64,000 bases of DNA from Argyresthia goedartella. Taxonomy: Eukaryota; Arthropoda; Insecta; Lepidoptera; Argyresthiidae. This document shows, in pieces, positions 21,127 through 31,859 of the stretch. The stretch is taken from the NCBI GenBank assembly GCA_949825045.1, contig OX463810.1, positions 34,854,201 through 34,918,200 of the forward strand, given 5' to 3'. The notes under the pieces are model-generated. The model was not told the origin of the DNA and did no database searches. It worked only from the letters and a program-made list of their open reading frames with translations. The number at the start of each line of letters is the position of its first letter. Position 1 is the first letter of the stretch. The position numbers and the translations under genes are program-made.

Positions 21127-21452
21127 TAGGGTTCCGTACCCGAAGGGTGCCAAACGCGAACCTATTACTAAGCCTCCGCTGTCCGTCTGTCAACCGAAAT
21201 AGGTAGAGAGCTGAAATTTTCACAGAATGCGCATTTCTGTTGCCGCAACAGCAATAAATAATGAAACATGCCGATTTTCAAAAATTAAAAGAAGTGCCCA
21301 TAGAAGAAATTATTGGTATGGCCATTTTCTTAGCCATTTTGTTTTATTTGTTTATCGGTGAAAGATTTTTAATTGCAGGTATTGAGTTTTGTGCTTATTT
21401 AGTTGTCATTATATGATTAATAATTGCTCATTTGAATTATAATAAATAATAT
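21127..21452 (+). repeat. GGTTCCGTACC dispersed repeat, left part
   Basis: It begins AGGGTTCCGTACC, with the typical CCTATTACTAAGCCTCCGCT, GTCCGTCTGTC and GAAATTTTCACAGAATG blocks and TGTTGCCGC. It stops at the BEL/Pao insertion. The last five bases, AATAT, are the left target duplication. The right part is at 27281-27595. Confidence 0.75.
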
Positions 21453-21768
21453 TGTTTAATATTTATGCTTCGGAACGCACCTTTTTTCGTTGCGTGACTG
21501 ATTAAGGGACGAAGTGATTCGGGGATCAATTCGTCGCATTCGGAGAGCGACCCTTCGTGTCGGCAAGCAACACGACGGCGACAGCATCGGGCTTCGACGA
21601 GAGTAAGATTCGACTCCTCTCCCCCCACCCTTGTGCTCCTCATCCCGTGTTCCTGCCTCGAATTGAGCTTTCGAATTCCGGTCCACGGCGTCAAAGGTCA
21701 GTACTCCTGGTGAAAGCCAACCCTACCAAGACTCCACGCCCTGTCGGTTAAGGCGTGGAATTTAATCA
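21453..21768 (+). repeat. BEL/Pao 5' LTR (internally deleted)
   Basis: It starts TGTTTAATATTTATGCTTCG and ends GGCGTGGAATTTAATCA. Compared with the 3' LTR it lacks about 243 bp directly after GCGTGACT, so the U3-like promoter region is mostly missing. The remaining parts are almost identical between the LTRs. Confidence 0.9.
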
Positions 21769-22446
21769 TTTTGGTAGCAGGCGCGGTTTCCTAGTAGGAA
21801 ATCGATTCACGGACGGTTGTAGGGTTGTTTTTTTGCCACATTGTAGTTGGGAGAAAAGGGTATCTCAGATTGGTCGGCAATCAGTTTGTGAGTGAGTCTT
21901 GTGGTCGGTATACCACAATTAAAGTTCATTTTCGGTTAGTGAACGTATAATTGACGATTTGGTTAACAATTATTATAAAGTTGTAGTCGGAAACTACTCG
22001 GTGTGCATAAGGAACAGTCATTCGGTCGGACTATAGTATTGCAGTCGGGTTCCATAGTATTGCAGTGTTATTTCGGATTACAGAGCAGGGTCAGGCTATT
22101 TAAGGGGTATTAAGCTGATTTTGCTGACCTCAAAAGAAGTGTGGGTCATATCGGAGGGGCCACTTCTAGAAAAATAGTTGTTTTTTTATAATACCTTTTT
22201 GTGTGTTATTTGTATTGTACCATATGGTGGCATTCTCTAATTGATTTAGAGTGTATAGTTATAAGGTGTATGTCCACAGGGCGACCATATTAAATAATTT
22301 TTAGGATTTAATTGTTTTAGTGGTTGCCTTAGTTTTGACAACTTAGTTTTAATTTCTGTGCCCAGCGCTGACGGGCAAGTGCTGGTCTCTGGCTATACTT
22401 ATTTCGGTAGTGAAGTATAAGACCAGAATCTATTAAATCGGTAAAC
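21769..22446 (+). other. BEL/Pao leader with candidate primer-binding site
   Basis: Directly after the LTR comes TTTTGGTAGCAGGCGCGG (21769-21786). By position it should be the primer-binding site, though I could not match it to a tRNA by eye. The remaining leader of about 650 nt is non-coding and runs to the gag start ATG at 22447 (AAACATGG). Confidence 0.5.
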
Positions 22447-23690
22447 ATGGCATCTTCGCCCTTGACGGTACTGCGGCATGGTGTCCGTGAGGAAATGAGA
22501 TGTCTCGCCCATACTCATAAGTATGTGGAGCGAACAGATATGGATGATGTCCTGCTCAAGCGTCTGGAGGACGCAATGACACGCGTCGGGAAGGTGTGTC
22601 GGCTGGCTGCGGAGGCTGAAGCTCTCGGGCTTACTGATGAAGCCTCGGTGGCTGCAGTGAAACAGCTCTGCGCGGATGCTGACCAAGCGATGGAATGCTT
22701 GGGTGACATCGAGCGTCGCGCGGAGAAAATTAAGCGGTCACGAAGGAATGACCGTGGGGAGGGTAACGGAGACCCACCCCCGAAGGGTGTTGTTGGACGG
22801 CTGCCACACCTGGAGATTCCGGCCTTCAGTGGGGCAATTGATGAGTGGCCGGCCTTCATCAATTTATTTGATAGCTTGGTCCACGGTCGGGACGACCTGG
22901 ACAACGCCTACAAGTTGGCCCAACTATTGATGGCTCTGCGGCGTGAACCGAAGGAGTTGGTCGGTCACCTAACGGTCACGGCGGGCAATTATGAGATAGC
23001 CAGGTCCATATTGTTTGACCGCTACCAAACCAAACGGCGGTTGGTTGATGCGCAGCTGGGGAAGCTGTTTAGCATCCCTAAAGTAACCCGGGATGTTGAC
23101 ATCCGAGTACAGGTGCTCAACCCTGTGCTGGTGGCCACGAAGGCCCTTCAGAACCTTGGTCTTCCGGTAGACCAATGGTCATACATTGTTTTGTATATGG
23201 TTTTGTCACGGTTGCCTGCAGCTGTTCAAAGTCGGTTTGAACAGCTGCATGGGGGCAGTAGCACGGAACTGCCCACGCTCGTCCAATTGACGGATTTTTT
23301 GGAGGGTGAATGCAGGCGATGTGACACACTGGACACGGAGGTCAGTGTGCAGCATCAACCTGCGCCGATGCGGGAGGGGCCGCGCCCCCCGCCCCCACGG
23401 GGGGGTGGGCGGTCTAAACAATTTGGCGTTTTGAATGCCGCGCCGTCGGGTGACGGCTGTGTGCACTGCGACAGTGCCGGTCATGAAGTGACCAGTTGCG
23501 CCAACTTTAAGGCGCTCGGGGTAGCTGCCCTCAGGAAGATAGTCTTCCGCCAACGATTGTGTTTCGGTTGTTTGGGGCCGCACACGCTGAGCGAGTGCTC
23601 GCGCGCGTTCCCCTGTGAGTGCTGTGGTGGCAAGCACCACATCGTGTTGTGCCTGAATACGAGTCGCTCGGCCACATGTCGGTTTCGGGT
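22447..23690 (+). CDS. gag: BEL/Pao Gag, C-terminus lost
   Basis: Gag forms the retrotransposon particle and packages its RNA. The start at 22447 has good context. Residues 1-110 are helical and charged. A conserved gag region (LPHLEIPAFSGAIDEWPAF from about residue 118) has the form seen in BEL/Pao Gag proteins. A proline/glycine-rich linker follows, then a zinc-knuckle cluster: CVHCDSAGHEVTSC (C-x2-C-x4-H-x4-C), CFGCLGPHTLSEC and CECCGGKHHIVLC, at about residues 338-404. After LNTSRSATC near 23685 the frame runs into pol sequence out of frame and ends at 23742, so the residues after that point are not Gag. The protease region that should follow is absent. Confidence 0.9.
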
Positions 23691-26690
23691 ATCGACTGGA
23701 AGCGTGAAGACCACTGCTTCCTGCCCCATCACGCGGTCTTGAGGACCCTGGAGGGCAAAATACGGGTAGTGTTCGATGGATCGGCATCAACATCTAACGG
23801 CATGAACCTGAACCAGTGTTTGCATTAAGGGCCGAAGTTGAACCATGACATCGCGGATGTTATCACACGGTTCCGTCGACACAATGTTGTGTTTGTAGCT
23901 GACATCCGGATGATGTTTAGACAGACGGTCATTCACCCTGACGATAGACGGTATCAGCTGATACTGTGGCGAGAGAGCCCAGATCAGCCCATCAAGGTGT
24001 ACGAGCTGAACACCAACACGTACGGGCTACGGTCTAGTCCTTATTTGGCGATTCGCACTCTGCGGGAGTTAGCGGATCGAGAACGGTTAAATTTCCCTAG
24101 AGGAGCAGCAATCCTGGAGCAGGATCTCTACGTGGACAATATCTGTACCGGTGCTGATTCCGTAGAGGTGGCGCTCGCTCGTCGGGACGAGCTAGTTGAG
24201 CTCCTACGGGGTGGAGGTTACGAGCTCCAGAAATGGATGTCGAACTCTCCAGAGTTACTGTCTGGTCTTCCGGATGACTACCAGCAGGATCCCCACATTT
24301 TTGAAAACTTGGAAAATCCAAATATGTTGTCGGTATTAGGCGTCCAGTACCAGCCGGTGTCAGACATGTTTTCGTATCGGGTCGAGTTGGACTCCCCGAA
24401 GGTTTGGACGAAACGGAACGTCCTTTCAACGGTGGCTAGGACATTTGATCCAAACGGGTGGATCACCCCGGTAACAGTTCAGCTCAAGTGTTTTATGCAG
24501 CAATTGTGGTCTGCTGAGCTGAAATGGGACGACCCGATCGGCGGGTCATTGAGCTCAGAGTGGGACTCGTTCTTTTCGACCCTCCCTGGCATCAATCGGA
24601 TCTCACTGCCACGGAGGTTGGTCCCCACCAAACGATACACCGCCACCCTGCATGGGTTTTGCGACGCCTCGGAGAAGGGCTACGGAGCTGCGGTATATCT
24701 GCGTACGGTCGACTCCTCGCGGGAGGTTGATGTGCGGTTGGTCATGGCCAAGAGCAAGGTTGCGCCGTTGCGCACTCGCCTGACCATTCCCAAATTAGAG
24801 CTTTCGGGAGCGGCTCTCCTGACTCGTCTGCTCAACCACACGATGACGGTTCTTTGTGGGTCAATAGCGTTAGAAGATACGGTCTACGCTTGGACGGACA
24901 GCCAGATCGTGTTATGCTGGCTGAAGGCTTCAGTTCACAAGCTGGAGATTTTTGTGGCGAATCGGGTTTCGCAGATTTTGAATTCGGAGGTTCCCTTAAT
25001 CTGGAGACATGTTCCAGGGGAAATGAACCCAGCAGACTGTGCGTCTCGTGGGTGTCACGCTCCGGAGTTGGTTGGACATCCCTTGTGGTGGGGTCCAAAA
25101 TGGTTGACTCAAGCCGAATCGGATTGGCCAATGAGTCCACGCGTTACCTCGGCGAACGGCGCCTTGACAGTCGGTGTCTGTATGACGCAACCAGAGCCGG
25201 AAGAGGAGTTCAGCCTGCTGGAACGGTACAGCTCGCTCGACAAGCTGGTCAATGTGACCGCCTGGATCTTCCGATTTGCGCGGAATTGTCGCAATTCTGA
25301 GGCGCAACGGGTGCGGATACAGGTCCTGACACCACGGGAACGGAACCATGCGTTGTTTGCATTGGTACGGAACGTGCAGACGGTGCACTTTAAGTCCGAA
25401 TTGGACATTCTGAGACGCGGACGCGTCCAACTGAAGGGAGCTGTGGCTCGGCTCAACCCGTTTATTGACCCTCAAGGATTGCTGAGGGTAGGAGGTCGGC
25501 TGCGGAATGCCAACCTGCCTTATGCGGCTCGCCACCCGTTGTTACTCCCTAGGAAAGGGAAGTTGGTCGAACTGTTGATACAGGATCGACACATTCGGAA
25601 TGGGCATATCGGATGCCACGCCTTGATGGCGTTTCTCCAGCGCGAGTTCTGGATTCTATCGGGAAGACGCTTAGTGCGTAGCGTCGTATTTCGGTGCCTG
25701 CCTTGTTATCGGGCCAAGGCGGCTACGATGCAGCCCCAGATGGGCGATTTGCCCTCGGATAGGGTTAACGAAATCCGGCCCTTTGCGGGTGTCGGAACGG
25801 ATTTCGCGGCATCATTCATGGTCAAGTCTTCACAGCTACGGAACGCCAGATTAGTGAAGGCATACCTGTGCGTCTTCGTGTGCTTGGCCACGAAGGTAGT
25901 CCACTTGGAGGTGGTCAGTGACCTCACTACAGAGGCATTTATCGCATGTCTAGATCGGTTCGTCTCACGAAGGGGCCTCCCGACATTAATCCGTTCGGAC
26001 AACGGCACAAATTTTGTCGGAGCCAGGCGATATCTGCAGGAGGTCACTCAATTCCTGAACGGCAACCAGGACGCCATCGGTACGGCTTGCTCCCGACGAG
26101 GGATTGAATGGGTTTTCAGTCCGCCGGGATGTCCTCATTGGGGAGGAATTTTTGAGGCTGCGGTTAAATCGGCTAAGTCGCACCTGACGAGGATCATCGG
26201 TGAGACCTCTCTACACTTTGAAGAGCTTGCGACGCTGTTCTGTACAATTGAAATGACACTGAACTCGCGTCCGTTGTGCCCGCTCAGTTCGGATCCAAAT
26301 GATTTGGAAGCGTTGACGCCAGGTCACTTTCTGATAGGTCAGCCCCTTAACGCCCTGCCAGAATACCCATTCGGTGATGTTAGGTTAAGTCGGTTAACTA
26401 GGTGGCAGATGTTGCAGCAGATGGCTCAAGATTTTTGGAAACGGTGGTCCCTTGAGTACTTGCACATCTTGCAGCAGCGCCTTAAGTGGACTGACCGGAC
26501 GAGCCACCCTCAAGTCGGTGATTTGGTGCTGATTAAGGATGCGAACCTGCCATCATTGAGATGGAGACGAGGACTGATCGTCAAATTGTACACGGGTCGG
26601 GATGGCACGCCTCGATCAGCAGAAGTCAAGGTGGGGGACTCGGTCCTCAAGAGAGCGGTCGCAACACTTTCTCGCCTTCCTATTGATTAG
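23691..26690 (+). pseudogene. pol: BEL/Pao Pol: partial RT, RNase H, integrase
   Basis: It is read in a frame different from gag. The aspartic protease and the N-terminal RT are deleted. The remaining RT begins near DHCFLPHHAVL (23710), is stopped by TAA at 23826-23828, and resumes at 23829. The catalytic box reads YVDN (24129-24140) where two aspartates are expected. After it come RNase H with visible acidic residues (FCDAS, KLEL, TDSQ, NPADCASRG), an HHCC zinc-binding motif (HIRNGHIGCH ... CLPCYR), and the integrase core with D at 25800 (GTDFAASF), D at 25998 (SDNGTNFVGA) and E at 26154 (GIFEAAVK). A C-terminal domain of the usual BEL/Pao type ends at 26690. RNase H and integrase look undamaged over about 800 codons, so the element is young although dead as a polymerase. 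Confidence 0.92.
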
Positions 26691-26721
26691 GGACAGGTTC
26701 GGCCCTGTCCGGGCGGGTGAC

Positions 26722-27280
26722 TGTTTAATATTTATGCTTCGGAACGCACCTTTTTTCATTGCGTGACTCGGACCGCGAGTGATCGGAACGGAACTAGCAG
26801 CTGTCACTTGTATAGAAACGTGATGGCGAGTTAGAGGTTACTTTTTTGCACATGGCATTCGGGCCTTGGCTGTATTTTTATTAGTAATAATTGTCTAACA
26901 CAGGTGTCGGGCCTGGTCGGAGTGTTAATTTGTAATAATCATCACAGAACAATCGTCCAATCGTCGGGAAATAAGTAGATTCACGTCATCGGAGTGAGTG
27001 CTTCGTGTTGTGAAGGGACGAAGTGATTCAGGGATCAATTCGTCGCATTCGGACAGCGACCCTTCGTGTCGGCAATCAACACGACGGCGACAACATCGGG
27101 CTACGACGAGAGTAAGATTCGACTCCTCTCCCCTCACCCCCCTTGTGCTCCTCATCCCGTGTTCCTGCCTCGAATTGAGCTTTCGAATTCCGGTCCACGG
27201 CGTCAAAGGTCAGTACTCCTGGTGAAAACCAACCCTACCAAGATTCCACGCCCTGTCGGTTAAGGCGTGGAATTTAATCA
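26722..27280 (+). repeat. BEL/Pao 3' LTR
   Basis: 559 bp starting TGTTTAATATTTATGCTTCG directly after the purine-rich GGGCGGGTGAC, and ending GGAATTTAATCA. It keeps the 243-bp block that the 5' LTR has lost (CTCGGACCGCGAGTGATCGG onward). Confidence 0.9.
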
Positions 27281-27595
27281 AATATTAAGATTTTTATCAT
27301 ATTAGATTTGATTTCTTTATATAAGTTATTCAATTTCTATCCACTTCCGGTTTCAATGAGCAAATAGTTTCGTTAACCTGAGTACCTAGTTTAATACTTA
27401 CATACTACATACATAAAACTATTTTTCAATGTTTCTATTTACGGCCTTGAATGTAGTCCTAGACAGTATTTAATATTTTATTAATAAAAATTAAATAGGT
27501 ATATGTACCCGTACAAAAGACTGTCATTTTACGTTTTTCCTTGTACAATGGTACGGAACCCTTCATGTGCGGGTCCGATCCTACTCGCACTTGAC
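27281..27595 (+). repeat. GGTTCCGTACC dispersed repeat, right part
   Basis: It starts with the second AATAT duplication and ends ATGGTACGGAACCCTTCATG, then CCTACTCGCACTTGACCGG and TTTT. GGTACGGAACCCT is the inverse of the left end AGGGTTCCGTACC, so the element has inverted termini. Confidence 0.75.
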
Positions 27596-27638
27596 CGGTT
27601 TTATTAAGAGATGAACTTACTACACTCACTGACGCGAT

Positions 27639-28121
27639 GTGATGTGTTTATTCCTACTGGTTGATTATGAGTACAGAACATTCAAACAGCGTAAGGCCAG
27701 ACAACGACAAGCATCACAAGCATGCGTGGTTTGGGTAACAAGTCCTTTTGGATCCTCCAAGTCCGATTGTATAGAATGGATCATGTCGTGCAAGCGTCTT
27801 GTCGTGTCACTCGCCGCCACGTGTATCGCACCGCAGTCCAACACGTGTGTCCCCCCACTCACCTCCACTCGTGTACCGCCAACTACCGAAATAAGTGCTC
27901 AGAGAAAAACTCTGTTGTTCTCCGACAAATTAGCTGCAGGACTTGGACCTCTACTATATTACCGGCTTTACCAAAAATTAACGAACATTTGCTGTCCAAA
28001 TAGTTCATTTGTAGATCTTGTAAATAAAATTAGACGTGGTATCTATGATGGTATCATTATGGTGGGAAATCGTTCAAATGTTAGTTGGAACGATTTGAAT
28101 AAAAGTGTTGAACACTTCTAG
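27639..28121 (+). pseudogene. CR1-like LINE ORF1 fragment (esterase-type domain)
   Basis: The second half (from about 27890) reads LLFSDKLAAGLGPLLYYRLY and then GIIMVGNRSNVSWNDLNK. It aligns by eye with the ORF1 of LINE-C (MYSDELGKNMGLQLSQR and IILIGRRENVSKKLITK near 38320-38500), which has the look of the SGNH-hydrolase (esterase-like) domain in CR1-clade ORF1 proteins. The first half is Cys/Thr-rich without recognised motifs. It stops at 28121 with no ORF2 after it, so it is a fragment. Confidence 0.55.
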
Positions 28122-28315
28122 ACTTACATATAAGAATGAAATGCAAATTTATAGTATGCAATTTTCCACAGATCAATTTTCCATATGCCTGTCATTTGAC
28201 AAAACAACAAATCTGTACATAGAATGAATATTCATTTATTTAATTTAACTTGTCATCACAGTGATGCTATTTCATATTTCGACATGAATAATTTTATTCA
28301 TTACTCCAAAAATTC

Positions 28316-29010
28316 CAAATGTCTTTATTACTGTAGATATTTACATATGTACTTAGCAATCGTCATTTTTGCCACTTCTCTACATTGGACCACTGTGGGA
28401 GTAGAAGGGTGTAGAAACTCCCACAGATTGATTTTTAGATCTCTTTTTAAAAAATTGTTTATGCTTAACTAATACAAAATATAATATTTAGTCATTATCA
28501 TAATTAATAAGCAGGAATAAATAATTACAAAATTATTAACAGCAAGGTCTGTGTTGAGCCAGATTAACCCCATACAGTCCCATCATTTAAGTAATCTTGA
28601 ACATTGTAATATCCCTTTTTCGACAAAGTCGCTTTAACATGGTTTTTAAATTGCTCAAATGGCAATTTCAAAATCTCCAGAGGTATCTTGTTGTAGTAGA
28701 GAATGCATTGACCCTCGAAAGAATTGCAAACCTTCGCGAGTCTAAACCGGGGCGCAAGTAGTCTGTGATTATTTCTTAGGTTAACATTACAGCTGTCGCT
28801 AAGTTTGGGAAATTTTGTAAGGTTCTTGCGAATATACATTATATTTTCGAAAATAAATTGACTACCTACAGTTAGTATGTCAATTTATTTAAAAAGCTCT
28901 CTTACCAGTCTGTGCTTTTTAAATTATAAAAAGCTCGAATAGCTCTTTTCTGTAAAATAAAAATAGTTTGAATATCCGCTGCTTTCCCCCACAACAAGAT
29001 ACTGTAAGGT
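28316..29010 (-). mobile_element. 5'-truncated CR1/Daphne-like LINE 3' end
   Basis: On the minus strand: an ORF2 C-terminus (28839-28564), a 3' UTR with CACAGTGGTCCAATGTAGAG, and an end at about 28316 (TACAGTAATAAAGACATTTG). It is nearly identical in layout to the copy at 50565-51700. The reading continues with stops up to about 29005 (CCCCCACAACAAGATACTG is shared). Confidence 0.75.
28564..28839 (-). pseudogene. LINE ORF2 C-terminal fragment
   Basis: 91 codons of the post-RT C-terminal region: NVNLRNNHRLLAPRFRLAKV, QCILYYNKIPLEILKLP and KKGYYNVQDYLNDGTVWG before the stop. It matches the C-terminus at 50817 and, more distantly, LINE-C (KKGYYRISDYLEDRCPWE). No catalytic residues fall in this part. 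Confidence 0.75.
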
Positions 29011-29589
29011 TCGATATTTGTCTATGCGATAATCTTGTATACGGGCCTCTTTAGAGTGGGTGTTCACTTTGACACTGTTACGTAATTTGTAATGAAAAAA
29101 AGAAAGAGGCTTGGATGTGAAAAGTCAATGTGACACACTTCACCTTAGGCTTCGGCCAGCGACTGAGCTAAATTATATAGTTAGGATTGGCGTAATGGCT
29201 ATCGAGCCAGTTTGATCCCTTTTATACAATTTGTGACCATACATGATAAATAAAAACACAAGTCAAGTCAAGTCAAGTCTTTATATTATATATTTCAAGT
29301 ATAGGTAGTGCTGCGAGAAGTGCTCAAGACCCTACAATACCATAGGACATGACAGTATGAAAGTAATAACTTTAATCTGACTCAGGATTCGTTGTACTTG
29401 TCTAATAAAATATAGAAAAATAGTAGCTACATTGTTAGCATATAATATATGCGACGCAGCTATAGTTAGTTTTAACCTAGTTCAACTTTACATCAGCTTT
29501 TTTTGTCGAATAGACTAATCAGAAAGCTGCTTATGTTAAGGGTAAGATGACATTCACCCCTATTGGGAATTCAACGGTTAATAATATTT
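29011..29589. other. No gene; short AGTCA tandem tract
   Basis: It holds four AAGTC/AGTCA units at 29262-29284 followed by TTTATATTATATATTTCAAG, which looks like the 3' tail of a LINE in minus orientation. Nothing else is identifiable. Confidence 0.3.
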
Positions 29590-29689
29590 TGCATGCAACA
29601 TTCGAATCTGTTCCAAGTTATTTAAATTAGTTCCTATGACAATAGAGGAAATCTCTAGCGTACAAGAGCCACTAAATATATCAAAGGGT

Positions 29690-29945
29690 AAGCCGCACTT
29701 AAATATAACCGATCAAAACATCCAGTGGCTACCTGGCAAAGAACTTGAATTATTTATAAAAAAATCTGACATGGATGTTATTTGTGTTACAGAACACTGG
29801 TGAAAGGAAAATATGATGTCTTTTAACATAAATAATTACAAAATTGTCAGTTGTTACAATAGAATGACTGCTGATAGAGGTGGTTCTTTAATCTTAGTAA
29901 AAAATTATATTAAGGAGAAACAACGGAAAGATATTCTTGCATTTC
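29690..29945 (+). pseudogene. LINE-E endonuclease, N-terminal part
   Basis: It reads QNIQWLPGKELELF, DMDVICVTEHW then a TGA, then RMTADRGGSLILV. This parallels LINE-C at 39013 (QNIQGMLSKELEIELF, NIDILCITEHF, KTADRGGSLILV). It ends abruptly at RKDI, where the younger LINE begins. Confidence 0.65.
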
Positions 29946-29947
29946 CC

Positions 29948-31007
29948 TGAAAACTTTATCATTAAAGCACGTTTACCCATATGCAGAAACAAAACAAACT
30001 GCCACTGCGGAGCTTTGGCAAACACTTAGATTATAAAGTACCTCGGCATCATACTCGACCAAAATCTTAATTTCAGAAAACATATTGAGACACTAAGCAC
30101 CAAAATACGTAAATTAATCTACATTTTCAAAGGTTTGAGACATGTGGCTAAACCTAATCTTCTCAAAAATATCTATATTGCCCTATGTGAATCTCTGCTG
30201 CGATATTGCATCACATGTTGGGCACATAAAACAACGATGCTCATCCTAGAACGTGCCCAAAGAGCTGTGCTGAAGGTGTGCACCTTTAAACCCTTTCTTT
30301 TCCCTACCTATGAACTCTATAGTTATCGTGAGATTCTGACAGTCAGACAACTTTCTATTCTAAGTTTAATTGTAATGCAACATAAAAATATTGACTTTAA
30401 AACTATCTCCAAACGCCGTAAAGACATTGTTTGTGATTTAGTAACCGTTCACACATGTTTTATGAATAGATTTTCCATATTTCTAGAACCCTTCCTATAT
30501 AACATAATAAACAAAATTCATAATATTTACCCGATCAACCTGTCTCATTGTAAACATGAGGTATCTAACTGGCTGCAATCTAACACCTATGAAGAAACTG
30601 AAAACATTCTTCAAACATTATTCTAATAATAGTTATTTTAAAATATTAATTAAATACTGACGATAAGTATTTAGCACACTTTCACTCACTACTCACTACA
30701 AAATACATACACTCACTACACCAACCCTCACACAAACATAAACACAACACAACATATTGTTTTTTTTCTTTTCTTTTATTTTATATCCGTGTGTTTACTA
30801 ATGTTGATAATAACCGTAAATCCGTAAAATAACTTGTTTAATTTCTGGTCATGTGTAATTAGGGAAGAGCGCCCTACTCATTCCAAAACACTGGGTTCAC
30901 CCTTCTTTGGGGAGTAGAGACTCACCATTTTGTTATTTGTAAGAATCTGTACACGTATTACTGAATAAACTATTATTATTATAATATATTATTATTAATT
31001 ACTGTTG
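29948..31007 (+). mobile_element. 5'-truncated Daphne-like LINE inserted in LINE-E
   Basis: The sequence changes from LINE-E endonuclease to the C-terminal RT region of another LINE at about 29946. It ends in a 3' UTR (TTTGGGGAGTAGAGACTCAC) and an ATT-type tail at 30972-31003. LINE-E endonuclease resumes at about 31010 (VGRQIEVSCVEL). Confidence 0.7.
29985..30626 (+). pseudogene. Daphne-like LINE ORF2 C-terminal region
   Basis: It starts with CRNKTNCHCGALANT-like sequence, then after a slip YLGIILDQNLNFRKHI and a long open stretch from 30135 to the stop at 30626 containing LLRYCITCWAHKTTMLILER and AQRAVLKVCTF. This is the thumb and C-terminal region of a LINE RT. The catalytic core was never copied (5' truncation). 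It is distinct from the LINE-C family. Confidence 0.65.
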
Positions 31008-31395
31008 GAAGACAAATAGAGGTATCCTGTGTTGAGTTAGATAGCCATATTATTGTTTGTGTATACATGCCTCCGAGGGATGAAAAAGGCCATGGCAATT
31101 TTTAAATATTTGAGAAAATTATGGAGCAAGCCCTCACTAAACTATGTAATTATTGAAAAAAGTTAATTATTTATGGGGATCTTAATGTAGCTTTGCTTGT
31201 AGGAACAACAATGAAACAACGAATAATAGCGTTATTCAAATAATTTAATTTATTTCATGTATTTTTAGAGCCGACTAGAATTACACATACCAACCAAATT
31301 TGCTTAGATAACGTTTTTTGTGACTGCGCATTCACAAGTAAAAATAAAAATAACTAACTGCTTACCCTCCGATCACAGTGGTCAAACAGTTTTAT
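31008..31395 (+). pseudogene. LINE-E endonuclease, C-terminal part
   Basis: It reads VGRQIEVSCVELDSHIIVCV, YMPPRDEKGHG, IYGDLNVALL and FLEPTRITHTNQICLDNV, then SDHSGQ-like sequence (CGATCACAGTGGTCAAAC). The order matches LINE-C (39260-39640). Several stops and slips. Confidence 0.65.
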
Positions 31396-31420
31396 TCCCA
31401 ATTTGTTATAATTGATACAT

Positions 31421-31715
31421 AGATAAAAACTGAACCATTCAAACACACCTTCACATACCCTCTCTCTCACACATACACACAAACACATCCTCGCACACAC
31501 ACACATACACCAGCATGTTAGATTTAAACTAAGTTATAAATAAATTTTTAGCAATTTGTTCAACTGATCTTAAGCTGTGGAAGAGCATGATTCCCTGGCA
31601 CAGGTATTTCATACTTAAAAGGGGATCCCAGCAAAAGTGTATTTTTAAATGTAAGCATTGTTTGGATGAAAAAATATTTTGTATTGTATCGTATTTTTAG
31701 TAAGAATAAGACGGA
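31421..31715 (+). mobile_element. LINE 3'-UTR fragment within LINE-E
   Basis: A CA-rich tract (ACACACACACACATACACCA), AAGCTGTGGAAGAGCATGAT and a terminal TATTGTATCGTATTTTTAG stretch look like the 3' UTR style of the Daphne-like LINE ending at 31007. LINE-E coding sequence resumes after it. The borders are approximate. Confidence 0.4.
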
Positions 31716-31859
31716 TCCATCATTTTTTAGGCCTATTATATCCCATAGACTATAGACATATACGAAAAACTTAGATATAAATTTGCCAGCACCGGATTTT
31801 AATGAAACAAAATCTACTCAGACTTCTTCAACATTATTCGGACAAAATTCAATAAAGTT

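Larger units (their letters stand above)
21453..27280 (+). mobile_element. BEL/Pao LTR retrotransposon (defective)
   Basis: Two LTRs of unequal length (316 and 559 bp), a leader, gag and a truncated pol in the BEL/Pao order, flanked by a 5-bp duplication AATAT (21448-21452 and 27281-27285). A deletion has fused the end of gag to the middle of the RT domain, and a stop interrupts pol. It has no envelope gene. It lies inside the GGTTCCGTACC repeat. Confidence 0.95.

Noticed and set aside
22515..23793. Long minus-strand frames opposite gag (and opposite pol at 24996-25535)
   Set aside because: Antisense shadows of the GC-richer gag and pol reading frames, with no family motif.
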